DNA of 64,000 nt from Pseudocercospora fijiensis CIRAD86 (Eukaryota > Ascomycota > Dothideomycetes > Mycosphaerellales > Mycosphaerellaceae). The DNA is taken from NCBI RefSeq assembly GCF_000340215.1, contig NW_006921535.1, forward strand, positions 3,235,323-3,299,322, given 5' to 3'. Positions 8,919 to 19,341 of this stretch are shown here, in pieces. Below the pieces are notes generated by a model that was not told where the DNA came from, did not search any database, and saw only the letters and a list, made by a program, of their open reading frames with translations. Numbering within the stretch: the first letter of the stretch is position 1; the number at the start of each line of letters is the position of its first letter. A program made the translations under genes and the position numbers.

Positions 8919-11825
8919 ATGGAGCAGGCGCTGCACCAAGATGATATCGTGGCTAGGAAGAGCGACGAGAAGTCGCTCGCCGTCGTCGAGCGGACACACT
9001 CAGACATTGACACGCATATGCCGCTTCCCAGGAGGACCGAAGAAGAACCAATCACTTGTGGGCCAGGAGTGTCGCAAAGCGCCTTTCGACGCTTTCTGGT
9101 TGATGGTGTGCCCCCGCGCGATACCGTACTAATTCGCTACCAAGACGAGCCGAAGCTCGAGTTGCTGCCAGTCTCGAGAGTCAAGCTGGTGGATCGATCC
9201 TTGATGATCGGTGACATTGTCAAACGAAGCGCGCAGGACTCGCAATCGGGTGTCATCCTCAACACATTCACGAGATGCACCCTCCAGCCCATGTGCGATG
9301 TCACATATCAAAATAGTCGCACGCTCAAGGGACTTCTGGGACGATCTTCCGACGATCCTGCCTCTTCGCAATTCTTCATCTATCCGGACGGACGGCCACG
9401 ACCGATTGTGGATGTACCCGCAGCGGAACTTACTTACGCCGAGGCGCTGACGGAAGATGATCTGGTCGTGTATCAAGACTGGATCGGTCGTGTTGATGCC
9501 ATCACAAACAATATCCAGCTCAAACTTGTCGACAACTCCGTCGTCGAAATCAATGATGAGTCTGGAGAGCACACAGATGGAAGCCCTGGTCCGTTCTGTT
9601 TGGGCGACATTGCCAAGACAAAAAAAGGCCTTCTGCGCACCGGAAAGTGGATCTATGGCAGCTATAATCCCAACACGCCGCCGGTAGGTACTGTGGTGAA
9701 CATTCGTACTATCGCAGCCGAGATCGCATGGGCACAGCGAAGGATAGGAAGTCTACAAGAGAGTGAGCCGCCTGTTCTTCTGGAATCGTCGGAACTGGAA
9801 TCACCCGAATTCATGGTCTATAAACGCTCTCGACGACCCTCTGCAGACGCTTCACAACCGCGCTCGCAAACGGTGTCTAATTCTGAAATCGATGTGCGGC
9901 TAGGTCTGCGTGTACGATTCAGCGATCTCACTGGCGCCTGCCTGAAGTACAACTCAGCAGACGGCACACGTAAATTACTGCGGCTGGACCGCCAGGATCA
10001 CTTAGGCTATGACCTAAACATCTTCGATGTTGTATCGTTCCACACCACCGTCGCCGTACAGTGGCAGGATCTTTCTATCAGCACCGAGCGGAGTATCGAC
10101 CTGATCCCCGACGTTAACATCGATGACGAGCATGCTGCTTGGCCTGCGGAGGTTGTACATTCATTGAGACTGCAAGCAGTACCAGGGCTTGAAAACACCG
10201 AACAGCCGGAGCTCATCGGGATCGTCCAGGCAGTCAACGCCGAAGATCGCATGGCTCGTGTCAGATGGTCTCCAAACTCTCATGTGCACTATGCGAGAGA
10301 CCCGGACGGCGAAGAGGGTCTACCGCCTCCGATAGTTTCGTACGCGATTGATCCTTCTTTGCTCACGGCTGAGGAAGAAGTCAGCCTGTATGATATTGAA
10401 GCCCCGGCGCAACTCAATGTACGGAGAGGCGACATATGCCTTATCACTTCACCTGAATACAGCGGAGGATCCTCTAGACCTAGTGATCTAACTTGGCTCG
10501 GAGAAGTAGTCGACACTCTCATGGATGGCCAACTTGTCATTCGACTAAGTGGCGCTGCGGTCTCACGGGATGTGATACTTTGTCGAGAACAGTGCGTTGT
10601 GGCCATTCGTTCCGATGGGACTGATCAGCCTGATGCTTGGCACGATGATGAGGGAGGTGGTGAGGAGGATATAGAGTGGTCAGAGGCAGAAGAAGTGTGG
10701 AGTGATGAGGAAGAAGACGATGAAGTCGAGCTCGCAGCTCATTACGAAGACGAAAACGGTCAAATCCTGGATGAAGACGATGTCGAGGATGAAGACTGGG
10801 AATCTGCCGACGAAGGCAATGACGAGGATGACGATGTCGAAATGCAGGATGCACCAGAACACCAAACACCCCTCACCCCGCAGTCAGTAACACCAGCCAA
10901 CGACGAGGAGAATAAGACGAGTCACCCTTCAATTACATCACTAGATGGCAAATCAGATAGAGATGGCGCGGAGTCAGCACCAGCATCATATCTAATCCTG
11001 GAAGGTCAACCTCCAGCAGATCACCACTACCGAAATGAAGTTGCATACCAGTCACCGCAGCATATGAAGAGGACGCAAAAAGAGCACCGCATACTCCAGT
11101 CATCATTACCCGAACGTGTGTACGTGCGCAGCTACGAATCACGACTGGATCTATTAAGAGTCCTGATCATTGGCCCAACTGAAACTCCATACGCCAATGT
11201 CCCGTTCGTGATGGATTTCTACCTGCCTCCAACCTTTCCGACCGACCCACCACAAGCATTTTTCCACTCTTGGCCGGCACAAGCTTCCATTGGTGGCACT
11301 ATTGGCCGAGTCAACCCCAATCTGTACGAAGATGGCAAGATATGTTTGTCAATTCTGGGCACATGGGAAGGCGACAAGGGCGAAAGCTGGAGTCCGACGA
11401 AGAGCACACTCTTACAGGTCCTGGTCTCTCTGCTTGGCCTTGTATTAGTACGTGAGCCATACTACAATGAGGCAGGCTATGAGGCCCTCGTTGGCACCGA
11501 AGAGAGCAAGAATTCCAGCAACTTGTACAGCGAAAGAGTATTCCTGCGCGCGAAGGGACTCATGATTACAGCGCTATCAAATCTCGACAGCACCTCCGGC
11601 CTCAAAGGTCTCGAAGATATCATTCGCTACCTCTTCCAGGAACCCCACGGTCCAAGGCTGCTTGTATGCGCGATCAAGGATGTAGAGCAAGTGCTGGAAA
11701 AGAGCGATGGCAAAGCGAAGTCCGATGGGCTTACAGTCATGTCTAAAGGGGCGTGTATACCTTTGCGCCGCGTACTGGAGAGCCTCAAAGGACTGGCCAA
11801 CCAGCATGTGCACGTTCCTGGCTAG
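8919..11825 (+). CDS. UBE2O-type E2/E3 hybrid ubiquitin-conjugating enzyme
   Basis: A 968-residue single-exon protein. The C-terminal UBC domain (about residues 730-890) carries the active-site segment DGKICLSILGTW with catalytic Cys809. The long N-terminal region, with repeated beta-rich segments (for example VLIRYQDEPKLELLPVSRVKLVD), is arranged as in UBE2O, whose N-terminal conserved regions bind substrate. A strongly acidic stretch lies at about residues 575-645. UBE2O enzymes act as combined E2/E3s that ubiquitinate basic-patch substrates such as orphan ribosomal proteins; this role is known for the animal protein and only inferred here. The frame is open from 8799, but that start is TTG; the ATG at 8919 opens the conserved LHQDDIVARK segment. 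Confidence 0.88.
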   Translation: MEQALHQDDIVARKSDEKSLAVVERTHSDIDTHMPLPRRTEEEPITCGPGVSQSAFRRFLVDGVPPRDTVLIRYQDEPKLELLPVSRVKLVDRSLMIGDIVKRSAQDSQSGVILNTFTRCTLQPMCDVTYQNSRTLKGLLGRSSDDPASSQFFIYPDGRPRPIVDVPAAELTYAEALTEDDLVVYQDWIGRVDAITNNIQLKLVDNSVVEINDESGEHTDGSPGPFCLGDIAKTKKGLLRTGKWIYGSYNPNTPPVGTVVNIRTIAAEIAWAQRRIGSLQESEPPVLLESSELESPEFMVYKRSRRPSADASQPRSQTVSNSEIDVRLGLRVRFSDLTGACLKYNSADGTRKLLRLDRQDHLGYDLNIFDVVSFHTTVAVQWQDLSISTERSIDLIPDVNIDDEHAAWPAEVVHSLRLQAVPGLENTEQPELIGIVQAVNAEDRMARVRWSPNSHVHYARDPDGEEGLPPPIVSYAIDPSLLTAEEEVSLYDIEAPAQLNVRRGDICLITSPEYSGGSSRPSDLTWLGEVVDTLMDGQLVIRLSGAAVSRDVILCREQCVVAIRSDGTDQPDAWHDDEGGGEEDIEWSEAEEVWSDEEEDDEVELAAHYEDENGQILDEDDVEDEDWESADEGNDEDDDVEMQDAPEHQTPLTPQSVTPANDEENKTSHPSITSLDGKSDRDGAESAPASYLILEGQPPADHHYRNEVAYQSPQHMKRTQKEHRILQSSLPERVYVRSYESRLDLLRVLIIGPTETPYANVPFVMDFYLPPTFPTDPPQAFFHSWPAQASIGGTIGRVNPNLYEDGKICLSILGTWEGDKGESWSPTKSTLLQVLVSLLGLVLVREPYYNEAGYEALVGTEESKNSSNLYSERVFLRAKGLMITALSNLDSTSGLKGLEDIIRYLFQEPHGPRLLVCAIKDVEQVLEKSDGKAKSDGLTVMSKGACIPLRRVLESLKGLANQHVHVPG

Positions 11826-12815
11826 AGGCTGCTTGGTTGTGCGAATGAGTGTGAGCATATAGCTGAGGTCCGCTCGCAGATATCTCATCGCAAATAAACT
11901 CCAGCATTTGCTTCTGGCAAATAGGTATCGGTGCATATCGTTTTCACAGTATCTCGTTCATTCGTCACCGATCGAAACAAGCCTGCACCGCTGACTGTGA
12001 AGTAGAAAAGGCCTATAATTCTCTCCGATTACAAACACCGCATTCGCAGCAGTGACGGCCACATTCACGAGCGTCGGCATGGATGGATGAGCGACAGCTT
12101 TCTTCATACAAAAATTACTCGCCTCTCTAAATTTCTTGGACAGATGATACTGCTTCTGGAAATCGCTCGTCAATTGGAATCCTGAAGCACACGAAGGTGA
12201 AAAAGAGAGCAGAAATTGAAAATGAGCTACAGAGTACTCGCACCAAGATGGTACTAAGGAGTTGAAGGTGGTGGCTTATGGCCTTTAGATGGTGTCACCG
12301 AGATGGGCAACAACCGATGCTGGTTGGTCTGAGACTGACTGTGGTAAGAGATCTATAGCAACACTGATGGCAGACGCATTATTCAATGCACAACGAATCA
12401 TGATCGGGTGGATCATGTTCCCAAGCGATCGATCAATGGCCGAAATCCATTTTCCAGTGTCGTTATGCTGTCCAGTGAATGTCGGTTCTGTCGTATTCAC
12501 CTTCACACGAGCTCAAAGCATTGTCAGCAGGTGGCCAACGTATATCATAGTGACGTCCAAATATTCACAGCTACGATCCCATAACTTGTCCTTCAAACAA
12601 ACCATTGTAGACTTGGAGGGTGCGGATATGACCACGTTCGGTACCTACCATATAAGATATCGCTCTGGACCTTTTCAGAAATCATACCTGAGTTCACCAA
12701 GCATCGAGACCTGAAGCTCTTTTCCAGCATATCAGACATCGGTCAAGCATCAACCCCGCAACTTACTTGTATCAGCAACCAACTCACCGACAACGCGTCA
12801 GTCAAAGACTCCACC
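11826..12815. other. Intergenic, no supported gene
   Basis: About 1 kb between the UBE2O-like and BTB genes. Frames such as plus 12289-12714 have no domain. The 200 bp before 12816 should hold the BTB gene promoter; its start sits in the good context CCACCATG. Confidence 0.45.
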
Positions 12816-13661
12816 ATGCTCTCCCCGGGCCACCAAGGCACCATGTCGATGGCCATTCCGCCACAATCTCGTCCCATCTGCGTTCTCGCCAAGGAAAACG
12901 ACATACACGTCGAAGAATTCTGGGCCACAAATGAACTCCTCTGCTCAGCATCACCATACTTCCAAGCTATGCTGATGGGTCCGTACCGCGAGGCCAACAC
13001 CTCACACGTAACCATCGATCAGCATCCAGTCTGGGTAGTTGAAGCGGTCTTGAACTTCCTCAAATCCGGCCGGCTAACCAGCGACCAGCCAGACCACGAT
13101 CACTCCGACGTCTGGTGGTATCGCCAGCTCTTCGAGCTGTACCACTTCGCCGACTTCTATCACGTCCAGGACCTACGGAACCGGATCGTCGAGAGAGTGC
13201 AGAAGAAGTTGCATTACCACGTCTCACCACATGACCGACTTTCCACACTCACTCAACACGACTTTCCAAACTTCCAAGAATTCAAGTTCTTATGCGAGAA
13301 CGTGCCGGAAAGCTCGCCCCTGCGCAAAGTCATAGCAGATGCCGTGGTCAATTTCAACGCCCAATTCTCTCCGATCCGAGTCAGTGCTGCGAGACTTACT
13401 GGTGGTCCTCCTGCTCGAGGCAGGATTGTGGTTCCCGAAGCCTTCAAGCAGGACTGCGATGTTTCCCGATCCCGTCAAGCCCAGGTGATCATGTGCAGCA
13501 ATTGCGCGCACGGTTGGCCTTGCGATCGCCACTCGCCGCTTGAGAAACACAGGGATCGATTTAGCAGTAAGGCTTTGTGTCTCTATCACGAGCATGATAC
13601 TGATCGGGAACAGGCGGAATGCCAGAAGCGAATGGCGAGAGTGATTGAAGGCAGCTGGTAA
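12816..13661 (+). CDS. BTB/POZ domain protein
   Basis: A 281-residue single-exon protein. Residues about 20-125 form a BTB/POZ fold, with the typical order: short strand, helix with LLCSASPYFQAML, strand with SHVTIDQHPVWVVEAVLNFLKSG, then YHFADFYHVQDLRNRIVERV. Fungal BTB proteins of this size are numerous and mostly uncharacterised; some are Cullin-3 adaptors. The C-terminal third holds a Cys/His-rich stretch (MCSNCAHGWPCDRHS, then LCLYHEHD) that could bind a metal; this is only a visual impression. No signal peptide or membrane segment is present. Confidence 0.8.
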   Translation: MLSPGHQGTMSMAIPPQSRPICVLAKENDIHVEEFWATNELLCSASPYFQAMLMGPYREANTSHVTIDQHPVWVVEAVLNFLKSGRLTSDQPDHDHSDVWWYRQLFELYHFADFYHVQDLRNRIVERVQKKLHYHVSPHDRLSTLTQHDFPNFQEFKFLCENVPESSPLRKVIADAVVNFNAQFSPIRVSAARLTGGPPARGRIVVPEAFKQDCDVSRSRQAQVIMCSNCAHGWPCDRHSPLEKHRDRFSSKALCLYHEHDTDREQAECQKRMARVIEGSW

Positions 13662-14334
13662 GTCGTGGTTCTCGGCTTCTTGAAGAATGAGGATACAGTC
13701 CTGCTTCGACGATGGAGTTCTTATCTAGATCTCTACCGTCGTGTTAATCTGATTTGAGTCAGCCGACCTGCACTTGTTCATCCGACGCACAGTATGTACC
13801 TGACGACGAATTGTTCTACTTCGCTGATATTTTCTAATTTCCTTCCTTCTCAGCCTCTCCAAAAAGAATGATAAGCCATAACAAAGGTCTGCAATGGCAC
13901 AAATGGCCATTGTGCGAGTTGCGGCCCAACAAAGGCCAAGGGTGCTCGATCCTCAGGTATCATTTCAATCTGTGCAGTACGACGTCGCCATGTTCGGCCT
14001 GGAGTACTTCTGTCGTCAGCATTCTACGATTCTTGAGACTTACATCAGCGAATTTCGTCTTATTGTAATTAGAAATCAGAACGAGAAGAAAACTGGCAAC
14101 GTCCTCCATACTTTTTCGCTCGGCCAGGCACATCCGTTCGAACCCAGCCATGTGATGCTTGACTGGGAGTGACTGAACATCACGTTAAAAGAAGAACCTG
14201 TCGATCAGGCATGCCGAAGCGGCTGATGAAGGTGAATGTCCGACTTCAATCTGTGCACTACGCAGCTACTACACTTCTTGTACAACAACGCCATAGCGCC
14301 TCGCTACCACGAATAAACACTTTATCGCAGTCAT
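13662..14334. other. Intergenic, no supported gene
   Basis: Convergent 3' flanks of the BTB gene and the DUF155 gene. A 92-codon plus frame at 13894-14172 has no domain. The phrase TTCAATCTGTGCA occurs twice, near 13965 and 14246, within otherwise unrelated sequence. Confidence 0.4.
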
Positions 14335-16140
14335 TTACAGCTCACCGGATATTCTGCCCAAGCCAGCTTGAAGGAGCATCGCAGCATTGTCTGCGCCTTT
14401 CTTGTTCTTCCCTGCTGCCAGAATGCCGAAGCGCAGAAATACTTCCGTACACGTGACCAAAATACTCAAGATGATCAACACGATGATGATCCAGGTGATT
14501 CTCGTCATCTTGACATCCGCTATGCTGTCTGAGAGGATCTCTGCTAAATCCAAAAATACACGACACCTCTCGTTCAGCACTTGGATCCTCGGCTTGATCT
14601 CGAGATACTCGCGAACGGCAGCGTACAGCGGGTGCAGGGTCGGTTCTGCGTCCCAGAAGAAATTTGGCGTATCCAGCATGTTCGAGCTGAGATTGACATC
14701 GACTCGTCCTTCAAACAGTCTTCCTACAAGGCCGACAATCTCCTTGCGGTCCATGCCGAGGCGACCTTCTAGCGCAAGCCTCCGTGGCACATATTGCGCT
14801 GACTCCATCGTTCTCTGCATTCGCTCTTCGAAGAACGACAGCTTCGTGCTCTGTGCGATAGCGTGGGACATTGCGAGCTTGATCATGTGATCGCTAGTCC
14901 TTAACGTGATCATATCGTTGTATATCCTCGGCTTTTCAGCGGTCTCATCGTACTGGAAATGGAACTCTTCAGTCTCGAAGTCGCTTTCATCAAGCGGTCT
15001 GGTCATTAGCGGTAATGCCAATGGAGGTAGGCTCGCTGCAGCTTTCTGGCTGAGCGGCCTTTCGTGCTTTCCACCAGGCAGAAGATGCAATGCAGAGGTG
15101 GCGGAGAAGGTGAGATCTGCGAGCAGGTCCTTTTCCTGGTTGGGTGTGAAGTTCCATAACACTGCAACGCCGTAGCTAAAGATGAAAAGTTCTGCGACAG
15201 TGTGCGCATTTGGCGAAATGCCAGCATGTGGCGATGGGAAGCTGAACGGCGAAGAGGTCGACTCGTTAGACTGTCTACGTCCAGCCAAGCGCTCTTGATC
15301 CCATGTGAGCGCGTCCTCGGCGCCGCCGTTCCCCCTCGACGTGACGTCTTGTTGTTGCATCTCTGGCGGCGGTGATGCAGGATTGTAGTTGTCACGTACA
15401 GAATATTCCTCGCTTTCTTCGCCCCAGCCTTCGCGGTATTGTCGCCTTTCATTCGCCTCAATCTGCTCGTCCAGCACGCTTCTTCCACCAGGGTTCTTCA
15501 AAACAGGACTGCTTCGTACACGATACCCATCTGAGCCGCCGAGCAGTGGCAGCTGATAGACGCAGTATAGGCAGTCATCGTATAGCTTCGTCTTTGCACC
15601 GTGTTGGTCGCGCACAAATGTTGCAGTTTGTCTCAGCTTGTAGCTTTGTGCGGTACAATATGCTGTTGTCCGCTTGATCTCCTCGTCGGCTTCTCTTTGC
15701 GTTTTTGACAGCCTCTCGGCATGGCTCTTGCCGTCAATCTGCAGTCGCCGCCTTCTAAGCTCATCATCCCTCGGCGGCGCTGAGTCGTCCTCCTCTTCGA
15801 AGCCTTGTATGGTCTCATTCTTCTGGCTTGTTTCCGGCAGCAATACAAGCTTCTCGCTGGTCTTTGAACTTCTGGCAGGAATATGGGCCCCTCCAATGGG
15901 AATGCCTTGGCCACTCAGTTTGGGAGCAAGAGGATGTCGTCCGCTGGGCGTTCGATTGTGATGCGCGGGACGCTGGCCGGGAGGAAGTCGGCGCTGCGCT
16001 GAAGGTATCTCTGATGCATATTGGAGCACATGGTCGACGCTGATGATGCGCGTACCCGTTCTTTGTGGTTGTGGTCGAGGCGCTTGTGGTCGTGTCTCGC
16101 GGGCGTCGGTCACCTTGCGTCCTGTCAGTGGGAGTGCCAT
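14335..16140 (-). CDS. Rmd8-like DUF155 (RMND1/Sif3 family) membrane protein
   Basis: A 601-residue single-exon protein. Residues 1-150 are Arg/Pro/Gln-rich and disordered. The DUF155 domain spans about 175-545: CVYQLPLLGG near its start, then AELFIFSYGVAVLWNFT, the paired FHFQYDE and ITLRTSDHMIKLAMSHAIAQS segments, and LNERCRVFLDLAEILSD before the membrane anchor. A single C-terminal transmembrane helix begins near residue 548 (ITWIIIVLIILSILVTC). This tail-anchored layout fits yeast Rmd1/Rmd8, proteins linked to sporulation, and mammalian RMND1. In this organism the role is unknown. The ATG at 16140 opens the frame. Confidence 0.82.
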   Translation of the reverse strand: MALPLTGRKVTDARETRPQAPRPQPQRTGTRIISVDHVLQYASEIPSAQRRLPPGQRPAHHNRTPSGRHPLAPKLSGQGIPIGGAHIPARSSKTSEKLVLLPETSQKNETIQGFEEEDDSAPPRDDELRRRRLQIDGKSHAERLSKTQREADEEIKRTTAYCTAQSYKLRQTATFVRDQHGAKTKLYDDCLYCVYQLPLLGGSDGYRVRSSPVLKNPGGRSVLDEQIEANERRQYREGWGEESEEYSVRDNYNPASPPPEMQQQDVTSRGNGGAEDALTWDQERLAGRRQSNESTSSPFSFPSPHAGISPNAHTVAELFIFSYGVAVLWNFTPNQEKDLLADLTFSATSALHLLPGGKHERPLSQKAAASLPPLALPLMTRPLDESDFETEEFHFQYDETAEKPRIYNDMITLRTSDHMIKLAMSHAIAQSTKLSFFEERMQRTMESAQYVPRRLALEGRLGMDRKEIVGLVGRLFEGRVDVNLSSNMLDTPNFFWDAEPTLHPLYAAVREYLEIKPRIQVLNERCRVFLDLAEILSDSIADVKMTRITWIIIVLIILSILVTCTEVFLRFGILAAGKNKKGADNAAMLLQAGLGRISGEL

Positions 16141-16529
16141 GTTTGGCTTGCATCATGTGTGCATCTCGGAGTTGCCTACTAAAACTGAAGGCCCGCGCTT
16201 CGGTCGTGGAGGTGCGATTGACATGGCTCGCAGGGATCAGGGGTGTGCTAGCTCAGGTGAGGTGAGGTGAACAGATCTCTTCTTCAGCTCATTGTCTTGC
16301 GGGGCAGAGCATATGTGAGTGGAGAGAGTATGGCAGAATGACCTCGAGACGGGGCTCTCTGTTCCATGCATGGATATTTGTTTATTCACATGAACCCGCC
16401 TTCCATATGCCTTCCATATCGCACTCCACTTGTCTACCGTAAATTATGCAGAGTTGATATACGAAGGAAGCCCTGAGGCACAATGGAGGCGCAAGCGAAA
16501 CACAGAACCGAACGACTGCATTAGAATAT
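16141..16529. other. Intergenic between DUF155 gene and hydrolase
   Basis: This holds the promoter and 5' untranslated region of the DUF155 gene and the 3' flank of the serine hydrolase. A short GAGGT-type repeat (CAGGTGAGGTGAGGTGA) lies near 16254-16270. No gene is supported. Confidence 0.4.
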
Positions 16530-18059
16530 TCATAGCGACGCGTACACCGCCGCTTCGCAATTGACCCATTGGCCCAGCACGTTTCCATCGCAGAAGGGCA
16601 TAATCTGCGATGCGATCATGCCCGCCACTCCCTTCTCTCGGTCCGCCCACCTGCGCCCATGTTAGCGTGCAAGACAGACGCGACGAAAGGGACGACGGCT
16701 CGTACCAGAACAGATTCGCAAGTCCAGCCCACCAGGCGGTGTTTCGACCTCGGCCCGTGGCCCCGGGCTCGTGCGTCATCATAAAACTCAAGCCCCAACC
16801 CTGCGGCGGGTCGCCTTCTTGGGGGTAGAGGTGCGCGATCGGATTGGTGTGTTCCTTCTTGGCGTCCGGAATGCCCTGCCGAGCGAAGTCGGGCCATTGC
16901 GGAATCTGGTTCTCCCACCTGCCAAGATTTGTGTCAGCCCAAGGCAAGGACGGCCGTCGGTACATGCCAATGAATGTGGATGCGGAGTGCCTACATCTTC
17001 TCCACCGTCTCCGCCTTCAAGATTCGTGCGCCCGTCTTGGGACTCTGGCCGTCGTTCAGCAGTGCAGCCAAGACCTGCACATATTGTGTTGGCTTCGCAT
17101 AAGCCCCTGCTCCTCCACTGTGGAACAGTCTCGCTCGATCCTCCGCCGTCTCGGCCAAGATTGGCTCTCGGTAGATGTGGTCTCTTTCCTCGCTCTTCGT
17201 GCCATCACCTGGCCATTTCTGGTGCATGAACGCCAGATTCTCTTTCATATGAGGAGTCGGGAACATGTTGACGGCGTCGAGACCAAGCGGCTTCACAATA
17301 TTTTCTTGTATCCAATCATTGAGCCGCATTCCAGTCGCCCTTTCCAACACGATACCCGCCCAGTCAATGCCAGTACCATACTCCCATGCTTCGCCAGGCT
17401 GATGGACGAGCGGCATTCGGAGAACATCTCGCACCTATGCTCGTCAGCTGGATTTCTTCTGGCCGCACAAGCTCAACACACATCGCCATGGAAGACATCG
17501 TAACCGACAGGCCGTCCGTGCTCCCGAAGTTTCTCATTGAAACTGGCAACCCATCAGCGAGAATAGTGGGAGTGGCTTCGCCCATCAACACACAATTCAT
17601 AGCCGAAACCAGCCGTATGCGCCAGCAGCATCCGAAGCGTGATGTCGTTCTTCCTGTCCTCGAGCGTGCCGTCATCCTTGAGCACTTTCTTGTTGTTCAG
17701 CTCGGGACACAGGTAGTGAACCTGCTTTGCATCGTCTAGTTGAAGTTGTCCTTGCTCTACTGCTTGCATACAGGCGATGGTGCACAGTAGCTTTGTACAC
17801 GAGGCAATCCAGAACACCTGTCGTGAAGTCGGTCAGACATCCTCTTTTCCTCACCAGACCTCTAGAGAGCCTTGCTCACCGTGTCAAGATCCATTGGCTG
17901 CGGATGGCTCAGGCCTTTCTTTCCCGACGGTACAGCAGCAATCTGGTCGCCATTCTTGTCGACTGCAACGAAGACAATGCCAGCAATCCCGGTCTTGGGA
18001 TCGCTAGTCACGCTGTCGAGCGACTCTTGGACTGCTTTCTGCGCTTTTGCATTCACCAT
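16530..18059 (-). CDS. Serine beta-lactamase-family hydrolase/transesterase, six exons
   Basis: The spliced protein has 412 residues. Exons in reading order: 18059-17880, 17817-17594, 17542-17482, 17434-16995, 16918-16706, 16650-16530; the sum is 1239 nt. All five introns are short GT-AG (47-76 bp). The catalytic SxxK motif is S-C-T-K in FWIASCTKLL; the YGTGIDWAG segment supplies the family tyrosine region. Splicing restores continuity that the raw frames break: HTAGFGYEFFNEKLREHG across intron 2 and NLFWWADREKGVAGMIA across intron 5. The family includes class C beta-lactamase-like esterases such as EstB and LovD-type acyltransferases; in fungi they often sit in secondary-metabolite or detoxification clusters. 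No signal peptide is seen, so a cytosolic esterase or transesterase is likely. The substrate is unknown. Confidence 0.85.
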
Positions 18060-18334
18060 GATGATTCCGCCTCAGCGTTTGAGTGGCGACTTCGGTCAAC
18101 ACTTGAACGTCTGCCTTCTCTTCCACTGACTTAATAAATGGCCATCATCAAAGCGGAGTCGTTCATTGAATGCTATGGCCGCGTCCGAATGAGGAAAGCA
18201 GCTACAGGGATGTGTTCCTCCACACGCGAGCTTCCCTGGCCCGCCAGGCATTATTCCATCACATTGCGGAACCGCATCGAGGAAACATGGCGCAGGTAGC
18301 GGGCTAAAGGAGTAGTAAATCCTGATCCTACTGG

Positions 18335-18838
18335 TCAGCCATAGTTCCTGTTCCACGGGCATCTCCACGCCTCCTCGTTGTTCATCCAGAACTCAATCAA
18401 GGGCTTCAGTTGTGTGCCTAGGTCCGTACAATGGAACACGTCCTCCCTTATAATGGTCGGTCTCGGATGATCGCCTTTTGAACAGTACCACCTCGGCCGG
18501 TCTAGACTGCCCTCAGGTCGCCGTCTTTCCATGACCATGCCGACAGCATTCGCGAACCGTACTGGGTTGTGCGGTGTGTTGGCAGGTAAGAGAAAGGTGC
18601 ATCCTTCCTCGATGTCTATGTCTCGGAACTCGTCGCTCTCAACGATGCGGAGGAGCATGCTGCCTTTGAGTTGGTAAAACCATTCCTAACCCATATCAGT
18701 GCTGAGTCGAAAACGGTGCGAAGGTAAGTCGCTCACTTCTGTCTCATTCACATGGAAATCATTGCGAGAGTTCGGTCCTCCAACGATCATCAAGATAAAA
18801 TCATCACCAGAGTGCAGGCAAAAGTTGTTTACTAACAT
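18335..18838 (-). pseudogene. 5'-truncated 3-hydroxyanthranilate 3,4-dioxygenase
   Basis: Two exons (18838-18737 and 18685-18335, 51-bp GT-AG intron) give 150 residues if the ATG at 18838 is used. They encode a clear cupin of the 3-HAO family: [13 protein letters not shown] followed by a Glu in the ETEEW segment, then LLPANTPHNPVRFA, covering the iron ligands and the substrate Arg. 3-HAO opens 3-hydroxyanthranilate to 2-amino-3-carboxymuconate semialdehyde. About 30 N-terminal residues of the family are missing: homology stops at VNNFCLHS, where antisense aldehyde dehydrogenase sequence begins. The C-terminal Cys-rich tail of many homologues is also absent. It is therefore probably a broken copy. 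It could still be expressed as a shortened protein, so pseudogene status is inferred. Confidence 0.65.
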
Positions 18839-19062
18839 GCCTTTATATCTTTTGACTTGGAAGATCGCGCCTTGTATGGCTTTCGGATGTACGACTGTTT
18901 CAAAGCCGAGTGAGCTGACTTCTGTGACTGCATTCTGCAAGTGCATGGCTAGACCCATATAGGTCTTACGGCTAATTATTTCAGTACTAGCAGATATATG
19001 TCGACAAGCTGGACTCTCAGCAGGCGTCCTTAACATCATCTTCGGGGCGGGATTACCAACAG
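18834..19062 (+). pseudogene. Internal fragment of an aldehyde dehydrogenase
   Basis: The plus strand reads [18 protein letters not shown], then [15 protein letters not shown], and after a 48-bp intron [17 protein letters not shown] followed by [10 protein letters not shown]. This is the cofactor-binding core of an aldehyde dehydrogenase of the 2-aminomuconate-semialdehyde/hydroxymuconate type (family knowledge). The intron (18937-18984) has a GC donor, GCAAGT, and ends TTTCAG; a branch-like GCTAAT sits before it. Only about 60 residues remain of a protein of roughly 480-500. Both ends are cut: the left abuts the truncated antisense dioxygenase and the right runs into RidA-like sequence in another frame. 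Confidence 0.65.
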
Positions 19063-19341
19063 GATCCGCAGACTGCTGCTGTACTTCGCAACATCGAGAC
19101 TGTCGTCAAAGGAGCGACCAATGGCAACGGAAGCATTGCAGACGTTGTTGATGCAACCGTCTTCCTTGTCGACATGAAGGACGATTACTCTGGCATGAAC
19201 GCTGAATGGAACAGGATTTGGCCTGATCGCGCCAATGCGCCAGCAAGAACCACGGTGGAAGTGCGAGCATTACCAAGTCCGAGACTGTTGTTTGAGATCA
19301 AGTGCTATCGTGAAGGCATGATTGTTAAGTGCCACTCTTGA
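19063..19341 (+). pseudogene. N-terminally truncated RidA/YjgF-family deaminase (2-aminomuconate deaminase-like)
   Basis: The frame from about 19063 to a TGA at 19339-19341 encodes about 92 residues: [15 protein letters not shown], then IADVVDATVFLVDMKDDY, then NAPARTTVEVRALPSPRLL and a closing FEIKCYREG. This is the C-terminal two-thirds of a RidA-fold protein, including the invariant Arg of the PARTTVEV strand. Fungal and bacterial members include 2-aminomuconate deaminases. About 40 N-terminal residues are missing, and no upstream exon can be found because the aldehyde dehydrogenase fragment lies directly before it. Confidence 0.6.

Noticed and set aside
18686..19039. Minus-strand frame read as the N-terminus of the dioxygenase
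   Set aside because: Upstream of VNNFCLHS the translation does not match the family, and the same DNA read on the plus strand gives clear aldehyde dehydrogenase sequence.
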